Under the pieces are notes generated by a model. The model had not been told where the DNA came from. It was given only the letters and a program-made list of their open reading frames with translations, and ran no database searches. From NCBI RefSeq assembly GCF_008807375.1, contig NZ_CP043311.1, positions 1,716,001 to 1,780,000 of the forward strand: a DNA stretch of 64,000 nt, read 5' to 3'. Shown one piece after another: positions 17,590 through 25,875 of this stretch. This DNA comes from Pseudomonas lalkuanensis. Its GTDB lineage: Bacteria > Pseudomonadota > Gammaproteobacteria > Pseudomonadales > Pseudomonadaceae. Both the position numbers and the translations under genes were made by a program. Each line of letters begins with the position of its first letter. The stretch's first letter is position 1.

Positions 17590-18750
17590 ATGAACTTCCA
17601 ACTGACCCAGGAACAGGAAATGCTGGTCGACGCGGTGCGCGCATTCGTCGACAAGGAGCTGCTGCCCCACGAGGAAGCCGTGGACCGTGCCGACGCCGTG
17701 TCCCCCGAGTTGGCCGCCCAGATTCGCGGCAAGGCGCTCGCAGCCGGTTTCTATGCCTTCAACATGCCGGAGGAAGTAGGTGGCGGCGGCCTCGACTATC
17801 TGTCCCAGGCACTGGTGGAGCGCGAGCTGTCGAAGGTTTCCTGGGCGCTGCACGTGTTCGTTGCGCGGCCCTCGAAGATCCTCATGGCGTGCAAGGGCGA
17901 GCAGATCGAGCAGTACCTGCTGCCCTGCGTCCAGGGCGAAAAGATCGACTGCTTTGCCCTGACCGAACCGGGTGCCGGTTCCGACGCCAACTCCATCAAG
18001 ACCCGCGCGGTACGTGATGGCGACGACTTCGTGCTGAACGGCGCAAAGCATTTCATCAGCCATGCCGGCCATGCCGACTTCGCCATCGTTTTCGCCGTCA
18101 CCGACACCTACGAGCACAACGGCAAGAAGCGCAATGCCGTCACCGCCTTCCTGGTGGACAAGGGCACCGCCGGCATGACCGTGCGCCGCGGTCCCAGGTG
18201 CGTCAGCAACAAGGGCTACCACACCTACGAAATCTTCTTCGACGATTGCCGCGTGCCGGCCTCCAAGGTCCTCGGCGAGGTGGACAAAGGCTGGGAAGTG
18301 GCCAACGCGTGGCTCACCGCGGGCCGCGTAATGGTCGCCGCCAACTGCGTCGGCCAGGCCCAGCGTGCCCTCGACCTGTCGCTGCAATGGGCCGCCGACC
18401 GCAAGCAGTTCGGCCAGCCCATCGGCACCTACCAGGGCATCTCCTTCAAGCTCGCCGACATGGCCACGCAGATTCGCGCGGCGGAGCTGATGACCCTGCA
18501 CACCGCCTGGAAGATGGACCAGGGCACCATGACCGACGGCGAAGCCGGCATGGCCAAGCTTTTTGCCAGCGAAGTGCTGGGCAAGGTGGCCGACGAGACG
18601 GTGCAGATCTTCGGCGGCATGGGCTTGATGGACGAAGGCCCGGTGGAGCGCATCTGGCGCAACGCCCGGATCGAGCGGATCTGGGAAGGCACTTCGGAAA
18701 TCCAGCGCCACATCATTTCCCGCGAACTGCTGCGCCCGCTGCTGCGCTGA
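17590..18750 (+). CDS. Acyl-CoA dehydrogenase
   Basis: A 386-residue FAD flavoprotein of beta-oxidation type. The signatures CFALTEPGAGSDANSIKT (FAD/substrate loop) and QIFGGMGLMDEGPVERIWR are clear, and the catalytic Glu lies in RIWEGTSEIQRHII near the C-terminus. The ATG at 17590 gives the usual N-terminus MNFQLTQEQEMLVD; the longer open frame belongs to the overlap with the crotonase gene. It follows that gene by 28 bp. With the acyl-CoA synthetase and crotonase it could process a CoA ester derived from arginine catabolism, for example 4-guanidinobutyryl-CoA; this is inference. Confidence 0.93.
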   Translation: MNFQLTQEQEMLVDAVRAFVDKELLPHEEAVDRADAVSPELAAQIRGKALAAGFYAFNMPEEVGGGGLDYLSQALVERELSKVSWALHVFVARPSKILMACKGEQIEQYLLPCVQGEKIDCFALTEPGAGSDANSIKTRAVRDGDDFVLNGAKHFISHAGHADFAIVFAVTDTYEHNGKKRNAVTAFLVDKGTAGMTVRRGPRCVSNKGYHTYEIFFDDCRVPASKVLGEVDKGWEVANAWLTAGRVMVAANCVGQAQRALDLSLQWAADRKQFGQPIGTYQGISFKLADMATQIRAAELMTLHTAWKMDQGTMTDGEAGMAKLFASEVLGKVADETVQIFGGMGLMDEGPVERIWRNARIERIWEGTSEIQRHIISRELLRPLLR

Positions 18751-18907
18751 CGCCTTTGTTCCCCTCTCCCTTTGGGGCGAAGAGGCACGCTTTCGGGAGC
18801 ATCGCTTCCGGTGCCGATGAGCGACTGATCGCCAAGCGATCAGGCTGGGGCGCAGAGCGGGGGTAGGGGTGAGGGAAGTCCTGGCAAATCCTATTCCGAG
18901 ATCCGAC
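18751..18907. repeat. Intergenic repeat-like segment with hairpin
   Basis: Between the acyl-CoA dehydrogenase and synthetase genes. It opens with CCCCTCTCCCTTTGGGGCGA and ends with GGGGGTAGGGGTGAGGG, the two ends of a large imperfect palindrome of a kind common between Pseudomonas genes. Inside is a perfect hairpin CTGATCGC / GCGATCAG (18825-18832 and 18836-18843, loop CAA). Confidence 0.55.
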
Positions 18908-20992
18908 ATGAATCGAGACAACCTCAAGCGCCTGCTGGCGCCCCGGCACCTGGCCTTCATCGGCGGTCGCAGCATGGCCCGTGCCCTCAAGCGCTGCGCC
19001 GAAGGCGGCTTCGCCGGCCAGATGTGGCTGGTGAATCCGCAACACGCCGAACTGGAAGGCGTGCCCTGCGTGGCCAGTGTCGCGGACCTGCCGTGCGGGC
19101 CGGACGCGGTGTTCATCGCCACCAACCGTGAACAGACGCTGGACAGCGTCGCAGCCCTGGCCGCCAAGGGGGCAGGCGGGGCCATCTGCTACGCCTCCGG
19201 CTTCGCCGAAACCGGCGCCGAGGGCCAGGCCCTGCAGGCGCAATTGCTGGCAGCGACGGGTGACATGGCGCTGCTCGGACCCAACTGCTACGGCCTGCTG
19301 GACTACCTCCATGGCGCCGCCCTCTGGCCGGTGGCCCACGGTGGCCAACTGGTGGAGAAGGGCGTGGCTGTGCTCACCCAGAGCGGCAACTTCGCCTACA
19401 ACCTGTCCATGAGCGACCGCTCCCTGCCGATCGCCTACATGGCCTCGGTCGGCAACCAGGCCCAACTGGGCGTGGCTGAGTTGATGGACGTGCTGCTGGA
19501 TGAACCCCGCGTCACCGCCATCGGCTTGCACCTGGAAGGCCTGAAGAACGTACCGGGCTTCGCCCGCGCCGCGCACAAGGCCCTGGAGAAGGGCATCCCG
19601 ATCATTGCCTTGAAGACGGGCGTATCGCAGATAGGCGCCGAACTGGCCCTCAGCCACACCAGCTCCCTGGCCGGCTCCGATGCCCTGTACGACAGCCTCT
19701 TCGAGCGCCTCGGGGTGATCCGTGTCAGTGGCCCCGTGAGCTTCATGGAGACCCTCAAGGCCGCTGCCTGCGGCAAGCTGCCTGCCGGTCCCGGCCTGAT
19801 CGCCCTGGCCTGCTCCGGCGGCGATGCCGGCCTGATTGCCGACTACGCCGAGGTCAATGGCCTGCAACTGCCAAAGCTGGACGAAGGCCAACGCCACGAG
19901 CTGGCGCAGGTCCTGCCGGGTTACGCCAATATCGCCAACCCGCTGGACTTCACTACCGCTATCTGGGGCAACGGTGACGCCCTGGAACGCATGCTCGACA
20001 GCGCCCTGCGCAGCGCTGCCGATGCCGCGTTGCTGGTGCTGGACTATCCAGGGGAGGAAACCGGCGAGCGGCCCCAGTGCGATCTGCTGCTGGAGTTGTA
20101 TTGCGAAGCCCTGGCGCGTCATGGCAAGACCGGTTTCATTGCCTCGGCCTTCCCGGAACTGCTGCCGGAGTCCGCCCGCGAATACCTGCACGCCCGTGGC
20201 GTCGCTGCCTTGCAGGGCGTGGAGGACGGTCTGGCCGCCTGGGGCCGGATCGCCGCCTACAAGCAACGCCGTGAAGCTCTGCTGGCCCGGGGCGAGTCGG
20301 CCCTGGTGCCCCTGAGTCCATCGCCTCTGGCCGGTGGTGGGTTGCTGGATGAATGGCAATCCAAGCAGGCCCTGCGCACTTTCGGTCTTCCGGTTCCGCA
20401 AGCGCGGCTCAGTACGCCGGAACGGGCCGTGGAGGATGCCGGCCAGCTTGGCTACCCGCTGGTGCTGAAAGCCGTCAGCGCAGACCTGCCACACAAGACC
20501 GAGGCCGGCGCCGTGGCCCTCAACCTGCGGGATGCCGACGCCCTGCAACGGGCCCTGGGCGAAATGCGGCAACGCATTGCCGCCTACGCACCGGGCGTGG
20601 CCTTCGACCGGGTACTGCTGGAGCGCATGGCTACACCGCCACTCGCGGAGCTGATCGTGGGCGTCAAGCGCGAGGAAGGCTTCGGCCTGGCCCTGGTGAT
20701 AGGCGCTGGCGGCATTCTCGTCGAGTTGCTGAAGGACAGCCGCAGCCTGCTGCTGCCCACCAACGATGCCGCGATCCGCGATGCCTTGCTGAGCTTGCGC
20801 AGTGCGCCGCTGCTCACCGGCTTCCGTGGTCGCCCTGCAGCGGATCTGGACGCGCTGGTAGCCGCCGTTCGCGCGGTGGCCGACTACGCCAGCGAGAACG
20901 CTGGACGCCTGCTGGAGCTGGATGTGAATCCGCTGCTGGTCGGCGCCGACGGTGCCGTGGCGGTGGATGCGCTGATTCGGTTGGGTAAATGA
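18908..20992 (+). CDS. Acyl-CoA synthetase (NDP-forming), fused alpha-beta subunits
   Basis: A 694-residue enzyme of the acetate-CoA ligase (ADP-forming) superfamily. The N-terminal CoA-binding domain starts at KRLLAPRHLAFIGG; the succinyl-CoA-ligase-like domain has the phosphohistidine site ELALSHTSSLAGSD; the C-terminal ATP-grasp domain (about residues 470-694) contains GYPLVLKAVSADLPHKTEAG. The ATG at 18908 starts MNRDNLKRLLAPRH; no strong ribosome site is seen. It lies between the acyl-CoA dehydrogenase and aruI genes and would supply the CoA ester for the former. The acid substrate is unknown. Confidence 0.88.
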   Translation: MNRDNLKRLLAPRHLAFIGGRSMARALKRCAEGGFAGQMWLVNPQHAELEGVPCVASVADLPCGPDAVFIATNREQTLDSVAALAAKGAGGAICYASGFAETGAEGQALQAQLLAATGDMALLGPNCYGLLDYLHGAALWPVAHGGQLVEKGVAVLTQSGNFAYNLSMSDRSLPIAYMASVGNQAQLGVAELMDVLLDEPRVTAIGLHLEGLKNVPGFARAAHKALEKGIPIIALKTGVSQIGAELALSHTSSLAGSDALYDSLFERLGVIRVSGPVSFMETLKAAACGKLPAGPGLIALACSGGDAGLIADYAEVNGLQLPKLDEGQRHELAQVLPGYANIANPLDFTTAIWGNGDALERMLDSALRSAADAALLVLDYPGEETGERPQCDLLLELYCEALARHGKTGFIASAFPELLPESAREYLHARGVAALQGVEDGLAAWGRIAAYKQRREALLARGESALVPLSPSPLAGGGLLDEWQSKQALRTFGLPVPQARLSTPERAVEDAGQLGYPLVLKAVSADLPHKTEAGAVALNLRDADALQRALGEMRQRIAAYAPGVAFDRVLLERMATPPLAELIVGVKREEGFGLALVIGAGGILVELLKDSRSLLLPTNDAAIRDALLSLRSAPLLTGFRGRPAADLDALVAAVRAVADYASENAGRLLELDVNPLLVGADGAVAVDALIRLGK

Positions 20993-20998
20993 CGCTCT

Positions 20999-21064
20999 TG
21001 TAGGAGCCAGCTTGCTGGCGAAAGTCCGGCACACGGCCGTTCGCGAGCAGAGCTCGCTCCTACA
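20999..21064. repeat. REP-like intergenic repeat (copy 2)
   Basis: Starts TGTAGGAGCCAGCTTGCTGG and ends GAGCTCGCTCCTACA, with TTCGCGAGCAG inside; same family as 6168-6245 and 60782-60847. It fills the gap between the acyl-CoA synthetase gene and aruI. Confidence 0.8.
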
Positions 21065-21094
21065 GCTCTTGGCATCGATTCGAGGAGACACCTC

Positions 21095-22705
21095 ATGCAA
21101 CAGCAGAACACTCTCACTGGCGGCCAGGCCCTGGTCCGTCTGCTGGCCAACTACGGCGTGGACACCGTGTTCGGCATTCCCGGCGTGCACACCCTGGAGC
21201 TGTATCGCGGCCTGCCCGGCAGTGGCATCCGCCATGTGCTGACCCGCCACGAGCAGGGCGCCGGTTTCATGGCCGACGGCTACGCGCGGGTCAGCGGCAA
21301 GCCGGGCGTGGCGTTCATCATCACCGGCCCGGGCGTGACCAACGCCGCCACGCCCATCGGCCAGGCCTATGCCGATTCGATTCCGCTGCTGGTGATTTCC
21401 AGCGTCAACCACACCGCCAGCCTCGGCAAGGGATGGGGTTGCCTGCACGAGACCCAGGACCAGCGCGCCATCACCGCGCCCATCACGGCCTTCTCGGCTG
21501 TCGCCCTGACCCCGGAAGACCTGCCCGAGCTGGTGGCCCGTGCCTTCGCCGTATTCGATGGCGAGCGCCCGCGTCCGGTGCATATCTCGGTACCGCTGGA
21601 CGTGCTCGCCGCACCGGTGGCCCGTGACTGGACCTCCGAGGTGGTACGCCGTCCCGGCCGGGGCGTGGCCGATGGCGAATCCCTGGACGCCGCCGCCAGG
21701 CGGCTGGCGGCAGCCACGCGGCCGATGATCATTGCCGGTGGTGGCGCGCTGGACGCGGCCGGTGCCGTGCGGGCAATCAGCGAGCGCCTGGGCGCTCCGG
21801 TATTCACCAGCGTGGCCGGCAAGGGACTGTTGCCGCCGGATGCCCCGCTCAATGCCGGTGCCAGCCTTTGCGTGGCGCCGGGCTGGGAGATGATCGCCGA
21901 AGCCGACCTGGTCCTGGCCGTGGGCACCGAGATGGCCGATACCGATTTCTGGCGCGAGCGCCTGCCGCTGTCCGGCGAGCTGATCCGCGTCGATATCGAT
22001 CCACGCAAGTTCAACGACTTCTATCCCTGTGCCGTCGCGCTCAAGGGCGATGCCCGCCAGACCCTGGAGGCGCTGCTGCAACGTCTGCCGGAGACGGGCA
22101 GGGCAGGGCAGGCAGCCGCCGCCCGCGTCGCCCGGCTGCGAGAGGACATCCGCAACGGCCACGCGCCGCTACAGGGTATCCACCAGGCGATCCTCGACCG
22201 CATTGCCGCTGCCTTGCCGGCGGATGCCTTCATCAGCACCGACATGACCCAACTGGCCTACACCGGCAACTACGCCTTCGCCAGCCGGGCGCCGCGCAGC
22301 TGGCTGCACCCCACGGGCTACGGCACCCTCGGCTACGGCCTGCCGGCAGGTATCGGTGCCAAGTTCGGCGCACCGGAGCGGCCCGGCCTGGTGCTGGTCG
22401 GGGATGGCGGTTTCCTCTACACCGCGCAGGAGCTGGCGACCGCCACTGAGGAGCTCGACAGCCCACTGGTGGTGCTGCTGTGGAACAACGATGCCCTGGG
22501 CCAGATCCGCGACGACATGCTGGCCCTGGCTATCGAGCCGGTGGGCGTATTGCCGCGCAACCCGGACTTCGCCGGCCTGGCCCGTGCCTTCCATTGCGCC
22601 GTGAAGCAGCCCCGCAGCCTTGACGAACTGGAAGTCGACCTGCGCACAGGCTTCGGCCACCCCGGCGTCACCCTGATCGAACTGAAACATGCCTGTGCTC
22701 GCTGA
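21095..22705 (+). CDS. aruI: 2-ketoarginine (5-guanidino-2-oxopentanoate) decarboxylase AruI
   Basis: A 536-residue thiamine-diphosphate enzyme. The N-terminal Pyr domain has the catalytic Glu in RHEQGAGFMADGYARVSG; a central TPP_enzyme_M domain follows; the C-terminal PP domain has GDGGFLYTAQEL ... LLWNNDALG, the cofactor-binding GDG-x(24-27)-NN motif. AruI decarboxylates 2-ketoarginine to 4-guanidinobutyraldehyde in the arginine transaminase pathway. The assignment rests on family plus the adjacent aruH, 20 bp downstream. An acetolactate-synthase-like role is the alternative but does not fit the neighbours. Confidence 0.9.
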   Translation: MQQQNTLTGGQALVRLLANYGVDTVFGIPGVHTLELYRGLPGSGIRHVLTRHEQGAGFMADGYARVSGKPGVAFIITGPGVTNAATPIGQAYADSIPLLVISSVNHTASLGKGWGCLHETQDQRAITAPITAFSAVALTPEDLPELVARAFAVFDGERPRPVHISVPLDVLAAPVARDWTSEVVRRPGRGVADGESLDAAARRLAAATRPMIIAGGGALDAAGAVRAISERLGAPVFTSVAGKGLLPPDAPLNAGASLCVAPGWEMIAEADLVLAVGTEMADTDFWRERLPLSGELIRVDIDPRKFNDFYPCAVALKGDARQTLEALLQRLPETGRAGQAAAARVARLREDIRNGHAPLQGIHQAILDRIAAALPADAFISTDMTQLAYTGNYAFASRAPRSWLHPTGYGTLGYGLPAGIGAKFGAPERPGLVLVGDGGFLYTAQELATATEELDSPLVVLLWNNDALGQIRDDMLALAIEPVGVLPRNPDFAGLARAFHCAVKQPRSLDELEVDLRTGFGHPGVTLIELKHACAR

Positions 22706-22725
22706 GCACGGGCAAGGAGCTGAAC

Positions 22726-23916
22726 ATGCGCTTTTCCGACCTCACCCAACGCATTGCCGGCGACGGCGCGGCCGCCTGGAATATTCACTACCGCGCACTG
22801 GAGCGCCAGGCCCGGGGGGACGACATTCTCCTCCTGTCGGTAGGCGACCCTGATTTCGACACGCCGCAACCCATCATACAGGCCGCCATCGACAGCCTGC
22901 TCAACGGCAATACCCACTACTCCGATGTGCGTGGCAAGTTTCCCCTGCGGCAACGCATTGCCGCCTGGCACAACCAGCGCAGCGGGCAGAGCGTGGGTGC
23001 CGATCAGGTGGTGGTGCTGGCCGGCGCCCAGTGTGCGCTGTTCTGTGTGGTGCAGTGCCTGCTCAACCCGGGCGACGAGGTCATAGTCGCCGAACCCATG
23101 TATGTCACCTACGAGGCGGTGTTCGGTGCCTGTGGCGCCAAGGTGGTCCCGGTGCCGGTGCGTTCGGAGAATGGCTTCCGCATCCAGCCCGAGGATGTGG
23201 CTGCCGCCATCACCCCGCGCACTCGCGCGCTGGCCCTGAACAGCCCGCACAACCCCTCCGGCGCCAGCCTGCCGCGCTCCACCTGGAATGCCCTGGCCGA
23301 ACTCTGCATCGCCCATGACCTGTGGATGATTTCCGACGAGGTCTACAGCGAGCTGCTGTTCGAGGGCGAGCACATCAGCCCGGCCAGCCTGCCGGGCATG
23401 GCCGAGCGCACCGCGACCATCAACAGCCTGTCCAAGTCTCACGCCATGACCGGCTGGCGCGTGGGTTGGGTGGTCGGCTCGGAGGAACTGACCGGACACC
23501 TGGAAAACCTCGCCCTGTGCATGCTCTACGGCTCGCCTGACTTCGTCCAGGACGCCGCCTGCGTTGCCCTTGAAGCGCGACTTCCGGAGCTGGAAGCCAT
23601 GCGCGAGGCCTATCGCCAGCGGCGCGACCTGGTGTGCGCCACCCTCGAAGGTTGCCCCGGCCTGCGTGCGTTGAGGCCGGATGGCGGCATGTTCGTGATG
23701 GTGGACATCCGTGAAACCGGCCTGTCCGCCCAGGACTTCGCCGACCGCCTGCTGGACGACTACGGCGTCTCGGTGCTGGCGGGCGAGGCATTCGGGCCCA
23801 GCGCCGCGGGGCATATCCGCCTGGGGCTGGTGCTGGGCAGCGAGCCGCTGGAGGAAGCCTGCCGACGCATCGCCGGCTGCGCCGCCGCACTGATTGAGCT
23901 GCGAGCAATCGCATGA
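22726..23916 (+). CDS. aruH: Arginine:pyruvate transaminase AruH
   Basis: A 396-residue class-I aminotransferase. Family features: LSVGDPDFDTPQPI, the PLP-Asn/Asp segment NSPHNPSG, and the Schiff-base Lys in SLSKSHAMTGWRVGW. AruH transfers the alpha-amino group of L-arginine to pyruvate, giving 2-ketoarginine and alanine, the first step of the ATA pathway. The ATG at 22726 has AAGGAG upstream. It follows aruI closely, in the same order as P. aeruginosa PA4977-PA4976. Confidence 0.92.
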   Translation: MRFSDLTQRIAGDGAAAWNIHYRALERQARGDDILLLSVGDPDFDTPQPIIQAAIDSLLNGNTHYSDVRGKFPLRQRIAAWHNQRSGQSVGADQVVVLAGAQCALFCVVQCLLNPGDEVIVAEPMYVTYEAVFGACGAKVVPVPVRSENGFRIQPEDVAAAITPRTRALALNSPHNPSGASLPRSTWNALAELCIAHDLWMISDEVYSELLFEGEHISPASLPGMAERTATINSLSKSHAMTGWRVGWVVGSEELTGHLENLALCMLYGSPDFVQDAACVALEARLPELEAMREAYRQRRDLVCATLEGCPGLRALRPDGGMFVMVDIRETGLSAQDFADRLLDDYGVSVLAGEAFGPSAAGHIRLGLVLGSEPLEEACRRIAGCAAALIELRAIA

Positions 23917-24007
23917 ATGATGGTTGGCGCCGGGACCGGAAATCGCCATCGTCGGGTCCGGTAATGTCCAGCGCCAATCCGTGGCACATCCCGCACAAGG
24001 AATTCCC

Positions 24008-24709
24008 ATGAAAGTACTGATCGTCCATGCGCACCCGGAGCCGCAGTCGTTCTGCAGCGCCCTGCGCAACCTGGCGGTGGAAACCCTGCAGGGGCAGGGG
24101 CACGAAGTCCGCCAGTCCGACCTCCACGCGCTGGACTGGAACCCGGTGGCCAGCGCGGCTGATTTCGGCCAGCGGCAGAATCCGGATTACCTGGTCTATG
24201 CCCTGGAACAACGTGAAGGGGTCAAGGCCGGCGATATCGCGCCGGATATCCAGCGCGAGCTGGAGAAGCTGCTCTGGGCCGACCTGCTGATTCTCAACTT
24301 CCCGCTCTACTGGTTCTCGGTGCCGGCCATTCTCAAGGGCTGGATCGACCGGGTGCTGGTGTCCGGCGTCTGCTATGGCGGCAAGCGCTTCTATGACCAG
24401 GGCGGCCTGGCCGGCAAGAAGGCGCTGGTCACCCTGACCCTGGGCGGCCGCGAGCACATGTTCGGTGAAGGCGCCATTCATGGCCCGCTGGAAGACATGC
24501 TGCGTCCGCTGTTGCGCGGCACCCTGGCCTATGTCGGCCTGGATGTGTTGCCGCCTTTCGTGGCCTGGCACGTGCCCTATATCAGCAATGACGCGCGCCA
24601 GGATTTCCTGCGTGACTACCAGGCACGACTGCTGGGGCTGGACCAGGATGTGCCGCTCGCGTTTCCCCGGCTGGACCAGTTCGACGACAGGTTGTACCCA
24701 CTGGCGTGA
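24008..24709 (+). CDS. NAD(P)H dehydrogenase (quinone), flavodoxin-fold
   Basis: A 233-residue FMN/FAD flavoprotein of the NQO/MdaB type. The flavodoxin-like N-terminus KVLIVHAHPEPQSFCSAL, the NFPLYWFSVPAILKGWIDRV loop and LTLGGREHMF are family hallmarks. It reduces quinones by two electrons. The ATG at 24008 has AAGGA upstream. It is the last gene of the aru block, corresponding to PA4975 in gene order; its link to arginine catabolism is unclear. A clear terminator follows. Confidence 0.9.
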   Translation: MKVLIVHAHPEPQSFCSALRNLAVETLQGQGHEVRQSDLHALDWNPVASAADFGQRQNPDYLVYALEQREGVKAGDIAPDIQRELEKLLWADLLILNFPLYWFSVPAILKGWIDRVLVSGVCYGGKRFYDQGGLAGKKALVTLTLGGREHMFGEGAIHGPLEDMLRPLLRGTLAYVGLDVLPPFVAWHVPYISNDARQDFLRDYQARLLGLDQDVPLAFPRLDQFDDRLYPLA

Positions 24710-24720
24710 TGAGTGCAGCG

Positions 24721-24752
24721 AGGCCGCCCAAGGGCGGCCTTCTTCTTTTTCC
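24721..24752 (+). terminator. Rho-independent terminator after the aru block
   Basis: AGGCCGCC (24721-24728), loop CAAG, GGCGGCCT (24733-24740), then a T-rich tract TCTTCTTTTT. It closes the metabolic block before the flagellar promoter region. Confidence 0.9.
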
Positions 24753-24753
24753 G

Positions 24754-24791
24754 GTGGGAGCGAAATCATTCGCGAATGAATTCGCTCCCAC
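24754..24791. repeat. REP-like palindrome (GTGGGAGCGAA type)
   Basis: GTGGGAGCGAA (24754-24764) and TTCGCTCCCAC (24781-24791) are perfect 11-bp arms around ATCATTCGCGAATGAA. The same ends recur, less perfectly, at 27953-28049. Confidence 0.8.
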
Positions 24792-24803
24792 AACTCGTAC
24801 CCC

Positions 24804-24880
24804 CGGCAAAGCGGCAACCAGCGGCAAACCGCCCTTGCCGCTTTGCCGCCCTGCCAGCGCCTCTTGCCGCTTTTTGCCGC
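24804..24880. promoter_or_regulatory. Clustered GCGGCAA/TTGCCGC motifs upstream of flgB, candidate FleR enhancer
   Basis: GCGGCAA at 24811 and 24821 (10-base period) and its complement TTGCCGC at 24835, 24843, 24864 and 24874 (the last two also 10 bases apart), plus a partial CGGCAAA at 24804. The cluster lies 44-120 bases upstream of the RpoN promoter at 24924, where an activator of RpoN would bind. The same motif occurs as a dyad upstream of flgF. Confidence 0.6.
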
Positions 24881-24923
24881 TTGTTTTTCATTCAAAGCGT
24901 TGAAAATAAAGGAAAAACTAAAG

Positions 24924-24939
24924 TGGCACGGCCTTTGCT
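24924..24939 (+). promoter_or_regulatory. RpoN (sigma-54) promoter of flgBCDE
   Basis: TGGCAC (24924-24929), five bases, TTGCT (24935-24939): a perfect -24/-12 element, about 50 bases before the flgB start. Confidence 0.93.
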
Positions 24940-24987
24940 GAATGTCATGCAAGCAAAACCACATTGCCACTGGCAAAGGTTCCGGAC

Positions 24988-25395
24988 ATGAGCATCAGTT
25001 TCGAAAAGGCCCTCGGCATCCATCAGCAAGCCCTCAGCTTCCGCGCCCAGCGCGGCGAGGTGCTGGCCAACAACATCGCCAACGCCGATACCCCGAACTA
25101 CAAGGCTCGCGACCTGGACTTCGCCAGCGTGCTGGCCCAGCAGTCGGAGAAGGCCGCCCACGGCAGCTTCCAGGCCACCCGGACCAACGAGCATCACATT
25201 GCCGCCGAAGGTTTCGAGATCGCCGACGCCTCGCTGAAGTACCGCGTACCGTTCCAGGCCGCCATCGACCAGAACACCGTCGACGCCCAGCTGGAACAGT
25301 CGAACTACACCGAGAACGCCATGCAGTTCCAGGCCAGCTTCACCTTCCTCAACAGCAAGTTCAAAGGGCTGATGAACGCCCTGCGCGGCGAATAA
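24988..25395 (+). CDS. flgB: Flagellar proximal rod protein FlgB
   Basis: A 135-residue rod subunit. The rod/hook family signature is present near the N-terminus (LANNIANADTPNYKARD, residues about 26-42). No signal peptide, as expected for type III export. The ATG at 24988 (MSISFEKALGIHQ) is chosen; upstream in-frame ATG 24964 is closer to the promoter and less FlgB-like. First gene of the flgBCDE operon. Confidence 0.96.
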   Translation: MSISFEKALGIHQQALSFRAQRGEVLANNIANADTPNYKARDLDFASVLAQQSEKAAHGSFQATRTNEHHIAAEGFEIADASLKYRVPFQAAIDQNTVDAQLEQSNYTENAMQFQASFTFLNSKFKGLMNALRGE

Positions 25396-25409
25396 CGGAG
25401 AGCCCAGCC

Positions 25410-25856
25410 ATGTCCCTGTCCAGCATCTTCAACATCGCCGGCACCGGCATGAGTGCCCAGAACACTCGGCTGAACACCATCTCCAGCAACATCGCCAACG
25501 CCGAATCGGTGTCCTCCAGCCTCGACCAGACCTACCGCGCCCGCCATCCGGTGTTCGCCACCGTGATGCAGGACAGCCTGGGCAACGGCGACCGTGGTTC
25601 GCTGTTCGCCGACCAGGACCAGTCCGGCGCCGGCGTGCAGGTTCTCGGTGTGATCGAGGACCAGAGCACCCTGACCCCGCGCTACGAGCCGAACCACCCG
25701 GCGGCCAACGCGGACGGCTACGTCTACTACCCGAACGTGAACGTGGTTGAAGAGATGGCCGACATGATTTCCGCCAGCCGGTCCTTCCAGACCAACGTGG
25801 AAATGATGAACACCGCCAAACAGATGATGCAGAAAGTGCTGACCCTGGGTCAGTGA
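25410..25856 (+). CDS. flgC: Flagellar proximal rod protein FlgC
   Basis: A 148-residue rod subunit. It begins MSLSSIFNIAGTGMSAQ, with the rod-family segment NTISSNIANAESV and the C-terminal helix VEEMADMISASRSFQTNVEM shared by rod and hook proteins. It starts 14 bp after flgB with CGGAGAG upstream. Exported by the flagellar type III system and assembled on FlgB. Confidence 0.96.
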   Translation: MSLSSIFNIAGTGMSAQNTRLNTISSNIANAESVSSSLDQTYRARHPVFATVMQDSLGNGDRGSLFADQDQSGAGVQVLGVIEDQSTLTPRYEPNHPAANADGYVYYPNVNVVEEMADMISASRSFQTNVEMMNTAKQMMQKVLTLGQ

Positions 25857-25875
25857 TAGCGCGCGAGGGAACAGC

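Noticed and set aside
18713..22162. A very long open frame (over 1100 residues) on the minus strand across the aru genes
   Set aside because: It is antisense to four well-recognised genes, its translation is low-complexity and His/Gln/Gly-rich, and it has no domain. It is a high-GC shadow frame.
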